This document shows, in pieces, positions 56,973 to 64,000 of a stretch of 64,000 bases of DNA. Origin of the DNA: Sphingobium sp. CECT 9361 (GTDB taxonomy: Bacteria; Pseudomonadota; Alphaproteobacteria; Sphingomonadales; Sphingomonadaceae); contig NZ_CAKKNC010000006.1 in assembly GCF_918741285.1 (NCBI RefSeq), forward strand, positions 62,001 to 126,000, read 5' to 3'. The notes beneath the pieces are model-generated. The model saw only the letters and a program-made list of their open reading frames with translations. It had not been told where the DNA came from and did no database searches. Within the stretch, counting starts at the first letter, position 1; every line of letters starts with the position of its first letter. The translations under genes were made by a program, and so were the position numbers.

Positions 56973-57126
56973 TCGGCGTAGGGCCGGGATACGCACCCCC
57001 CAGCATTTCCCGGCCCGACCACCTCCTTATTTAACGTGATTGTAACTTGACGAGTGGTCTGAAACCTACGAACCGTTGAGGCATCCGGCGCCATAGCGCT
57101 GCCTGCCGTTCTCGGAGTTTCACCCC

Positions 57127-59784
57127 ATGTCTCTTAAAAAAATCGTGCTTGCGCTGTCGCTTACGGCTGCCCCCATTGCACTGAATGCCCCTGTATCTGC
57201 GCAAACGCCTGCGTCCCCTTCATCAGGTCCGGCCGCAAATGTGACGACCCAGCTTCCTCGTGGTGTTGTACCTACGCATTACGCGATAACCGTCACCCCT
57301 GATGCCGCCAAGCTGCGCTTTACCGGCAAGGTCGCTATCGATGTAACGGTCACAACGCCAAGCGACAGCATAACCCTGAATGCCGCTGACCTTACCATCG
57401 ACAAGGTTTCGATCACCCCGGCTGGCGGCAAAGCCATAACCGGAACCGCAACCATCGATGCCGATGCGCAGACGGCAACACTCAAGTTCGCAAAGTCGCT
57501 CGCGGTCGGCAAATATGTGCTGACGATGGACTATGCCGGGATCATCAATACCCAAGCAAACGGGCTGTTCGCGCTCGACTACACGGACAATGCCGGAAAA
57601 GCGAAGCGCGCGCTGTTCACGCAATTCGAAGCGCCCGACGCACGCCGCTTCGTGCCGAGCTGGGACGAGCCAAGTTATAAGGCGACATTCGACCTGACTG
57701 CCATTGTGCCCGCCGATCAGCTCGCGGTCGGCAACATGCCGGTCAAAACGCGGAAGGATTTGGGCAAGGGTCTGGCGCAAGTGACGTTTGGCACCTCGCC
57801 CAAGATGTCGTCTTACCTGCTGTTCTTCGGCCTTGGCGAACTGGACCGTGCAACCAAGATGTCCGCAGGGACCGAGATCGGCGTGATTACCGGCAAGGGC
57901 AACACCGGCAAAGCGCACCTCGCACTGGACGGTGCAGCGGAAATCCTGCCCTATTATAACGATTATTTCGGCGTACCTTTCCCACTGCCAAAGCTGGATA
58001 ACGTCGCCGGGCCGGGGCAGAGTCAGTTCTTTTCGGCCATGGAAAACTGGGGTGCCATCTTCACCTTCGAGCGGGCCTTGATCGTCGATCCCAAATTCAC
58101 GTCAGAAGCCACCACGCGCCGTATCTACGAAACCGTGGCGCATGAAATGGCGCATCAATGGTTCGGCGATCTGGTGACGATGGCGTGGTGGGATGATCTC
58201 TGGCTCAACGAAGGCTTCGCAAGCTGGATGGCGACCAAGGTTACCGACAAGCTGAAGCCGCAATGGGAAATGTTGCTCAGCCGCGTAGGCAACAAGGAAT
58301 CTGCGATGGGACTGGACGCATTCGTCACTACCCATCCCGTCGTGCAGAAGATCACCACGGTGGATCAGGTCAATCAGGCGTTCGACACCATCACCTACGA
58401 AAAGGGTGAAGCGGTCATCAGTATGCTGGAGGCGTTTGCTGGCGAGGACGTGTGGCGCACGGGTATCCGTAACTATATGAAGACGCACGCTTACGGTAAT
58501 ACGCTGACCGACGACCTCTGGAGTGCTGTGGAAGGCGCGGGGGCCAAGGGTCTGGTCAATATCGCCCATGATTTCACGACCAAGCCGGGCATTCCGCTCG
58601 TCACTGTCGAGAGCGCTCAGTGCAAGGGTGGTATGACCACGTTGTTGCTCAGCCAAGGGGAATTCAGCCGCGACACTAAGGGCAAGACGCCGTTGCGCTG
58701 GAATGTGCCCGTCATCGCGCAGACCATAGGCGGCGAAAAGCAGCGACTGGTGCTGAATGGCAAGGGCACGGTGACGCTGCCGGGCTGTGGTGCCTACGTC
58801 ATCAACGCAGGCCAGGCGGGGTATTATCGTTCGCTATATCCTGCCGCGAATGTGCAGGCGCTGACGAAGGGGTTCACCACTTTGCCTGCCATCGACCAGC
58901 TTGGGTTGCTGGCGGACAACTGGCAATTGGGCCTGGGGGGATATCAACCGATCACCCTGCCCCTCGACATGATTGCAGCGGTGCCCAACGATGCCAGCCC
59001 TGCGCTCCTGGCGGCCATTCCGGGCTATCTGCAAAGCGCCTATATGATGTTCGAAGGCAAGCCCGAGATGCAAGCCAAAGCAGCGGCTTATGCTTCCGCC
59101 AAGCTGGCGCCTGTACTGACCGCTATTGGCTATGACGCCAAACCGGGCGAAGGGCCGCAGATCCCGCTCTTGCGTCAGCAATTGGTCGATACGCTTGGCA
59201 CAATTGGCGACAAGGCAGTCGTAGCCGAAGCGGACAAGCGCTTTGCTGCGCTGGCGACCAATCCTGCCGCGCTGGATGGCCCACTCAAGAACATCTGGCT
59301 CGGCATCGTCGCTGCAAATGCCGATCAGGCGGTCTGGGATCAGCTTCGCAAAATGGCGAACGCTGCACCCACGGATCTGGAAAAGAGCCAGTTGTTCGGA
59401 TTGCTCGGCGAAGCGAAGGACAAGAAGCTGGCGCAGCAGGCGCTCGATCTGGCTCTGACCGACGAACCCGGCAAGACGACCAGCGCCGCCATCATCGCCG
59501 CAGTAGGCTATCAGCATAGCATGCTGGCGGTCGATTTCGTGCTGGCGCATCGCGCCCAATATGAAGCGATGATCGATGTGTCGGCTCGCTCTCAGGCATT
59601 GGCGCGACTGGGCGGGAGTTCGGCGGACTTGGCGATGGCGACGAAACTGGATGCCTACGCAACCCAGTATCTGACGCCTGAATCGCGCAAGGTCGTGGAT
59701 CGTGCCATTGCGGCGATCAAGGCGCGTGTCGAAACGCGCGCAAGGCTTACGCCCGACATCGCTGCATGGTTGGCGAAGAAGTAA
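57127..59784 (+). CDS. M1 family aminopeptidase (exported)
   Basis: An 885-residue gluzincin. A signal peptide (ALSLTAAPIALNAPVSAQ) is followed by the M1 N-terminal beta domain, then the SAMENWG exopeptidase motif and the zinc site H339-E340-x-x-H343 with E362 (HEMAHQ, LWLNEGFA). The C-terminal ERAP1-like helical domain follows. It trims N-terminal residues of peptides in the periplasm. GGAG precedes the ATG at 57127. A 42-bp palindrome follows the stop. Confidence 0.93.
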   Translation: MSLKKIVLALSLTAAPIALNAPVSAQTPASPSSGPAANVTTQLPRGVVPTHYAITVTPDAAKLRFTGKVAIDVTVTTPSDSITLNAADLTIDKVSITPAGGKAITGTATIDADAQTATLKFAKSLAVGKYVLTMDYAGIINTQANGLFALDYTDNAGKAKRALFTQFEAPDARRFVPSWDEPSYKATFDLTAIVPADQLAVGNMPVKTRKDLGKGLAQVTFGTSPKMSSYLLFFGLGELDRATKMSAGTEIGVITGKGNTGKAHLALDGAAEILPYYNDYFGVPFPLPKLDNVAGPGQSQFFSAMENWGAIFTFERALIVDPKFTSEATTRRIYETVAHEMAHQWFGDLVTMAWWDDLWLNEGFASWMATKVTDKLKPQWEMLLSRVGNKESAMGLDAFVTTHPVVQKITTVDQVNQAFDTITYEKGEAVISMLEAFAGEDVWRTGIRNYMKTHAYGNTLTDDLWSAVEGAGAKGLVNIAHDFTTKPGIPLVTVESAQCKGGMTTLLLSQGEFSRDTKGKTPLRWNVPVIAQTIGGEKQRLVLNGKGTVTLPGCGAYVINAGQAGYYRSLYPAANVQALTKGFTTLPAIDQLGLLADNWQLGLGGYQPITLPLDMIAAVPNDASPALLAAIPGYLQSAYMMFEGKPEMQAKAAAYASAKLAPVLTAIGYDAKPGEGPQIPLLRQQLVDTLGTIGDKAVVAEADKRFAALATNPAALDGPLKNIWLGIVAANADQAVWDQLRKMANAAPTDLEKSQLFGLLGEAKDKKLAQQALDLALTDEPGKTTSAAIIAAVGYQHSMLAVDFVLAHRAQYEAMIDVSARSQALARLGGSSADLAMATKLDAYATQYLTPESRKVVDRAIAAIKARVETRARLTPDIAAWLAKK

Positions 59785-59798
59785 GACACCTCGATGCG

Positions 59799-59840
59799 AT
59801 GCTCCCCGGTCTTCAGCCTAGGCTGAAGACCGGGGAGCAT
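59799..59840. terminator. Perfect 42-bp palindrome between convergent genes
   Basis: ATGCTCCCCGGTCTTCAGCC (59799-59818) is exactly complementary to 59821-59840, with TA at the centre. It fills most of the space between the aminopeptidase stop and the convergent amidohydrolase stop. It should form a very stable hairpin and serve both transcripts; its T tail is short (ATTTAC). It may also be a dispersed repeat. Confidence 0.7.
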
Positions 59841-59851
59841 TTACTGTCCTT

Positions 59852-62800
59852 CTAATCCACATGCCCGATGGCTTGGGTGGCGGTCTTTTCCGTCCAGCCG
59901 CCGTTACCAGGCTGTTCGAACCAAAAGGGCTTGCGTGGTGTTTGCCGCGTGCCGACTTCGTCCATATTGCCGTCATAGACCCGACCATTGGCGACCGTGT
60001 ATCGTATCGAGGTCGTGTTCCGGATGTTGTCCAGCGGGTTGGCATCCAACACGACCAGATCGGCAAGCTTGCCCGGTTCCAGCGTTCCTAAATCCTTTTC
60101 CATGCCATAGGCCTTGGCAGGATTGATCGTGGCGGTCGCCAGCGCCTGAATCGGCGTCATACCGCCCAGAGCGAACATCCAGATGTCCCAATGTGCGCCC
60201 AGCCCTTCACGCTGACCATGTGCGCCAATCGTGACGGGGATGCCGATATCGCTTATACGTTTTGCGGTCTTGGCGATTTCGAGGACGTTGTTTTCCTCGT
60301 CAGGCACCATGACCGGGCGACGTGCGCGGGAATCGAGAATACGGCGCGGCACCCACTTGGTAAGGATAGGATCTTTCCAGACCTGCGTATGCTGATACCA
60401 GTAATTCTCTCCGAACGGACCGCCATAGGCGACGATCAGTGTCGGGTTATACGCGGTTCCCGACCCCTTCCAGAACTGCAGAACGTCATCGTAAACCTGC
60501 GCAACGGGCAGCGAATGTTCGATAGTGGTGTGACCATCAGCGATGAAGCTCATGTCCATTTCGAAAAGCGATCCGCCTTCCGGGACGACGCTCATGTCGA
60601 GTTGCCGCGCTGCCTCGATGATCTGCTGACGCTGTTCCCGGCGCGGCTGGTTATAGCTTTTCACCGACCAAGCCCCCGCCGCTTTCATCCGGCGCAGATG
60701 ACCGAGCGCGTCTTCAAGGCTGTCGATCTTGGCCGTGAACGGGGTCGTCGCACCATAAAGGATGGTGCCCGTCGAGAATATGCGCGGCGCCACGATCAAA
60801 CCGGCTTTCGCCATTTCCGATGCTGCGAAGATTTCGCTCGTGTCGTTCGATGGGTCATGGATGGTCGTGACGCCAAAGCCCAGCCCGGCATAATTCACCC
60901 AGCTTTGCTGCGGGATGATTTCTTCCGATCCCATCGTTCCGTGCCAATGTCCGTCGATGATGCCCGGTATGATGGTCTTACCGGCGGCATCGATGATTTT
61001 GGTGCCCGCCGGAACCGAGACATTGGCACCGACCGCTTCGATGCGGTTGCCATTGAGCAGGATCGTGCCGTTTTCGATAACTTCGCCGCTGCCGCGCATC
61101 GTGATGATCCGCGCGCCGGTGAAGGCCACGCGGCCTGACGGCGTATCGTAATTCTGCCGGAAGGACAGGTTTATGCCTTGATCGGCAACCGGGGGCAGTT
61201 TCTCAGGCGCGCCCGGGACGAATGTGAAATCGTCTTTCGTTGCACGGCCGAACAGTTGCGGGCCGAGCGACCACCACAACTTCGCACTGTCGCCCGACCA
61301 ATGGAGCCAGTCGCCGGCATCCTTTGTCACCTGAAACACAGGCAGCGACTTCATGTCGGCGGCGATGTCGATAGGCTTCCCGGTGCGGGTAAAAGGCATC
61401 ACGCGGCCCTGGAAACGCTCGGTCCACGCGACCCACTTCTCGTCAGGAGATATCGCATATTCAGAGGCGTTCTCACCTGTCAGGTGCGTACGCTCCTCGG
61501 TCTTGTCGAGCGCAACGGATTTGAGCGCGCGGTTCTTGCCATCCTTCGCTACGAAGAAGACGCGATCGTTCGATGCCCCGAATTGCGGCTGTCCGCCTGC
61601 ATCCGTGATCTTTTTCATTGCGCCACCAGCAGCAGGAACGACGTAGATGCCCGGCTCGCGCGCGTTGACGGGAGATGTCAGATAGCCGTCCTCGACCTTC
61701 GTAAAGGCAATGGTCTTTCCGTCGGGCGAAAATGTCGGCTCCAGATAGTTTCCAGCGATCTGCGTCACCTTTCGCCCCACGCCGCCCGTTGCAGGCATAG
61801 TCCGCACGGCCCCCTGCTCAGTGTCTGACCAGCTGACATAGGCGATCTGTTTGCCGTCGCGCGACCAGCTTGGGTACAGTTCGAAATGATCGTTCTGGCT
61901 GGTCAGGCGCTTGGCGGTGCCGCCCGCCACGTCGCGCACCCACAAATGACCCAGCGCCTCGAAGACGACTTTGTCGCCTTTGGGTGAGGTGTGGGCAAAG
62001 CGGATCATCTTCACGTCGAATTGCGAAGGCGCCACATCGACCTGATGGCGCACAGCTTCGGTCACGCGCCGGGTGCCGGTAACATGGAAAGGAATATCGC
62101 TAACGGCCTTGCTGCCGATATCGACCCTTTTGATCCCGCCCTGCGCCCAGAAGACCACGGACTTATTGTCCGGCGTCCATTCAATGCCGGGATACACGCC
62201 CTGGATTGCCCAGGTTTCCTGCATATCGCGATCAAGTATGTCAGTAATCGGCGTCTCGCGGCCGGTGGCGATGTCGAGTACGTAAAGGACAGTTTTGTAC
62301 CGATCGCGACGGATGAAGGCGAGGCTTTTGCCATCGGGCGAAGGTGTGGGACGGATCGACCCGCCCGGTCCGCCGATATATTTCTCGATCTTGCCCGTGT
62401 CGCGATCCAGCCGTTGAATGGCGTAAATCTCGCCGTTCACATCCTTGGAATATTCGAACACTTCTCCGGGCGTCACGTCATCGGAATAATAAAGGTAGCG
62501 ACCGTCGGGAGAGAATGCAGGCTCGTTGGTGTCCTTCTGATCGGTCCGCTTCTTGGTGAGTTGCAGCCCTGCCCCGCCAGCCTTGTGGTAAAGCCACATT
62601 TCCCCCGCACCGAGCGAACGACCCGAAGTAAAATGCTTTCGCGCGACGATATAGTCGCCGTCTGGCGACCAGTCCGCCTGATTGAGAAGGCGGAAATCCT
62701 CCTTCGTCACCTGACGCGGGTTCGCGCCATTGGCATCGACAATCCAGATGTTATCGCCGCCGCCACGATCCGACGTGAAAGCGATGGAGCGACCATCCGG

Positions 62801-63103
62801 CGAAAAGCGCGGCTGCATGTCCCATGCTTTACCGCTGGTAATGGGCTTCGCTTCGCCACCGTCGATAGGCATGACGTACAGATCGCCCAGCAGATCGAAC
62901 GCTATCGTCTTACCGTCCGGCGATACGTCGAGCGACAGCCATGTGCCATTGCGCACATCGATGGGCACGTCCCGCGCCGGACCATGGTCCGCCGACACAT
63001 CCCATTTGGGCTTCTCGTCAGCCTTTGCGGGCGTTGTAGAGGGAGTTTGCGCAAAAGCCGCCGTTGCCGTGGTGGCGAGCAAGGCGATGAAAAGCCTGGT
63101 CAT
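59852..63103 (-). CDS. TolB-type beta-propeller amidohydrolase (exported)
   Basis: A 1083-residue secreted protein. A signal peptide (FIALLATTATAAFAQ) precedes WD40-like/PD40 beta-propeller repeats (about 60-620) with repeated SPDG-x-x-I/L-A/Y motifs such as FSPDGRSIAFTSDRGG. The C-terminal domain from about 660 is an amidohydrolase: H719 and H721 in IDGHWHG, EHSLPV, then PGKLADLVVLDANPLDNI. The active site looks complete, so it should hydrolyse an amide or imide; the substrate is unknown. ATG at 63103 is chosen over an upstream extension. Confidence 0.88.
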   Translation of the reverse strand: MTRLFIALLATTATAAFAQTPSTTPAKADEKPKWDVSADHGPARDVPIDVRNGTWLSLDVSPDGKTIAFDLLGDLYVMPIDGGEAKPITSGKAWDMQPRFSPDGRSIAFTSDRGGGDNIWIVDANGANPRQVTKEDFRLLNQADWSPDGDYIVARKHFTSGRSLGAGEMWLYHKAGGAGLQLTKKRTDQKDTNEPAFSPDGRYLYYSDDVTPGEVFEYSKDVNGEIYAIQRLDRDTGKIEKYIGGPGGSIRPTPSPDGKSLAFIRRDRYKTVLYVLDIATGRETPITDILDRDMQETWAIQGVYPGIEWTPDNKSVVFWAQGGIKRVDIGSKAVSDIPFHVTGTRRVTEAVRHQVDVAPSQFDVKMIRFAHTSPKGDKVVFEALGHLWVRDVAGGTAKRLTSQNDHFELYPSWSRDGKQIAYVSWSDTEQGAVRTMPATGGVGRKVTQIAGNYLEPTFSPDGKTIAFTKVEDGYLTSPVNAREPGIYVVPAAGGAMKKITDAGGQPQFGASNDRVFFVAKDGKNRALKSVALDKTEERTHLTGENASEYAISPDEKWVAWTERFQGRVMPFTRTGKPIDIAADMKSLPVFQVTKDAGDWLHWSGDSAKLWWSLGPQLFGRATKDDFTFVPGAPEKLPPVADQGINLSFRQNYDTPSGRVAFTGARIITMRGSGEVIENGTILLNGNRIEAVGANVSVPAGTKIIDAAGKTIIPGIIDGHWHGTMGSEEIIPQQSWVNYAGLGFGVTTIHDPSNDTSEIFAASEMAKAGLIVAPRIFSTGTILYGATTPFTAKIDSLEDALGHLRRMKAAGAWSVKSYNQPRREQRQQIIEAARQLDMSVVPEGGSLFEMDMSFIADGHTTIEHSLPVAQVYDDVLQFWKGSGTAYNPTLIVAYGGPFGENYWYQHTQVWKDPILTKWVPRRILDSRARRPVMVPDEENNVLEIAKTAKRISDIGIPVTIGAHGQREGLGAHWDIWMFALGGMTPIQALATATINPAKAYGMEKDLGTLEPGKLADLVVLDANPLDNIRNTTSIRYTVANGRVYDGNMDEVGTRQTPRKPFWFEQPGNGGWTEKTATQAIGHVD

Positions 63104-63346
63104 GAAAAGATCGTGTCCCTGTTGAGTGGGTGCTGCGGATCCGCGCACCGGAATGTCAACACGCTAAGACAGTTGTGGTTGCCTCGTCAAAGGCTTAGCG
63201 CGATGGACCAATCGCCAAGAAATGCGAGGGCGACTTTTTTGAATTATGCTGCTATGCAGCGAATGTCGCGCGCCAAAGTTCAACGGGAATGCCGCGGCGG
63301 GAGAGCGCATAACGCCTCCGCCTGGTCTTGCCACGAAGGACATTCT

Positions 63347-63586
63347 ATGAGCCGTGCCATCAACCTTTCCGCTGCGCCTGCCGCCGTCACGACGCTTTGC
63401 GAAAAGCACGCCATTCGCATTTCCAGCATCGAGCCTTTGGAATCGGGCGGTACGCGAGTCGTCCTGCTCACCGCTGATGGCGCCGATACCGTCCGCCGCC
63501 GTATGAAAGCTCAAATTGTCGACGGCCCGGTCGTACGTTCGGGACTGTACATGGCGCGTCGGCCAATCGAATCCAGCCGCCATTGA
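63347..63586 (+). CDS. Small protein, unknown function
   Basis: A 79-residue basic protein. GAAGGA stands six bases before the ATG at 63347; the same frame is open far upstream, but that is antisense to the amidohydrolase gene. The fold looks like alternating beta-alpha (INLSAAPAAVTTLCEKHAI, GGTRVVLLTADGADTVRRRM). I do not recognise it; a GNRA-capped hairpin follows and probably ends its transcript. Confidence 0.6.
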   Translation: MSRAINLSAAPAAVTTLCEKHAIRISSIEPLESGGTRVVLLTADGADTVRRRMKAQIVDGPVVRSGLYMARRPIESSRH

Positions 63587-63593
63587 TTGACCT

Positions 63594-63617
63594 TGGCCAG
63601 ACGGAAACGTCTGGCCA
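63594..63617 (+). terminator. Hairpin after the 79-residue gene
   Basis: TGGCCAGACG (63594-63603) pairs perfectly with CGTCTGGCCA (63608-63617) around a GAAA tetraloop. A short T-rich stretch (ACTTTGGTTTT) follows. It starts eight bases past the stop, so it is a likely terminator. Confidence 0.7.
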
Positions 63618-63731
63618 GTACTTTGGTTTTGGACCGCTGGCCGATTAAACGCGACAAATCAGTATTGTGGTGCTACAATGCAGTTATCGTGCGAAGATTG
63701 CCCGCAAGCATCGCACGGCCGAGAGACAAGA

Positions 63732-63968
63732 ATGCGCTCCCGCTTGCCCGTCAAGAGGAGTGTCTTCCTGGAAGACCTCAATCAGCTTTTACATCGTGAG
63801 CAGACCGCTTTGTTGCGCGTCCAGGCGAGCGAATGTTCCGCAGAACGCGCCTTAAATGTCCGTTCTGCACAAGATTATGGTGCTCGAATCGTGAACCACC
63901 GCTTGCCTTATCGCTCGCGTCGCGCCGATGGCAGCACTGCTTATGCGCCTGTCCGCGTTCGCGGATAG
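63732..63968 (+). CDS. Small basic protein, unknown function
   Basis: A 78-residue protein with an Arg-rich start (RSRLPVKRSVFLEDL) and an Arg-rich end (VNHRLPYRSRRADG). No signal or membrane segment is seen. ATG at 63732 follows GAGAGACAAG; an ATG at 63678 would give a 96-residue protein but has a poorer upstream site. I do not recognise it. The remaining 32 bases of the window hold nothing I can call. Confidence 0.5.
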   Translation: MRSRLPVKRSVFLEDLNQLLHREQTALLRVQASECSAERALNVRSAQDYGARIVNHRLPYRSRRADGSTAYAPVRVRG

Positions 63969-64000
63969 CGCACTGCCCTTTCGACGCATCGGCCGGAGCC

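Noticed and set aside
57031-57046. CtrA-like site TTAA-N7-GTAAC upstream of the M1 aminopeptidase gene
   Set aside because: One mismatch in the second half-site and no promoter elements at the right distance; too weak to list.
61991-63346. Long 5' extension of the 79-residue gene
   Set aside because: It runs antisense through the amidohydrolase gene; a ribosome site supports the start at 63347.

Overview
The window is a piece of chromosome from an alphaproteobacterium, most likely a member of the Sphingomonadaceae (Sphingobium, Sphingomonas or Sphingopyxis type); the genus cannot be fixed by eye. The evidence is a GC-rich, gene-dense layout, CckA, an alphaproteobacterial LexA box (GTTC-N7-GTTC) in front of recA, an L31 without zinc cysteines, a vgr-related protein, and a bamA-ompH-fabZ cluster that lacks lpxD, lpxA and lpxB. 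The last point fits a group that carries glycosphingolipids instead of lipopolysaccharide. About 60 protein genes and one tRNA gene fill nearly all of the 64 kb. I see no insertion sequence, prophage, CRISPR array or rRNA operon, and no gene-free stretch longer than about 260 bases.

Layout. 1-5.7 kb: a truncated membrane/PH-like gene, a PilZ protein, a lone PL6 polysaccharide lyase, a DinG-type helicase and a SixA-type phosphatase. 5.7-8.9 kb (minus): rpmF-plsX-fabH-ihfA-merR, a lipid-synthesis operon with IHF-alpha. 9.1-11.5 kb: a MAPEG protein, a metallo-hydrolase, an AT-richer PD-(D/E)XK/DUF5655 gene and tRNA-Arg(CCG). 11.6-18.5 kb: dapB-nth, a divergent sirtuin, a KgtP-like permease, a small HEXXH protein coupled to a PAP2 phosphatase, and a class A penicillin-binding protein. 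18.7-30.6 kb (minus): rpmE, then the conserved run rpsB-tsf-pyrH-frr-uppS-cdsA-dxr-rseP-bamA-ompH-fabZ, which joins translation, isoprenoid and phospholipid synthesis, and outer-membrane assembly. 30.8-35.7 kb: a small membrane protein, psd-pssA (phosphatidylethanolamine synthesis), icd and a GNAT-nitrilase fusion. 35.8-44.4 kb: a CPA2 antiporter, a VOC protein, alaS, an exported M24 peptidase, a GST, recA with its SOS box and a single-domain response regulator. 44.5-51.8 kb: cckA, a DUF2062 protein, smpB, dapA, a soluble lytic transglycosylase and greB. 51.8-64 kb: PPK2, an SDR with a small helical protein, a PhoD phosphatase, a thioredoxin-fold/prolyl-hydroxylase fusion, an M1 aminopeptidase, a TolB-propeller amidohydrolase and several small hypothetical genes.

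Most of the window is core metabolism and envelope biogenesis. Many gene pairs overlap by ATGA, GTGA, TTGA or TGATG, implying translational coupling. The accessory-looking parts are the nuclease gene beside tRNA-Arg, the VOC gene, the orphan PL6 lyase and the multidomain fusions. Several intergenic spaces hold palindromic repeats or hairpins, some likely terminators and some probably members of dispersed repeat families. I did not find a clear new defence or mobile system; the strongest candidates for follow-up are the tRNA-linked nuclease gene and the cysteine-less peroxiredoxin-like/2OG-oxygenase fusion.
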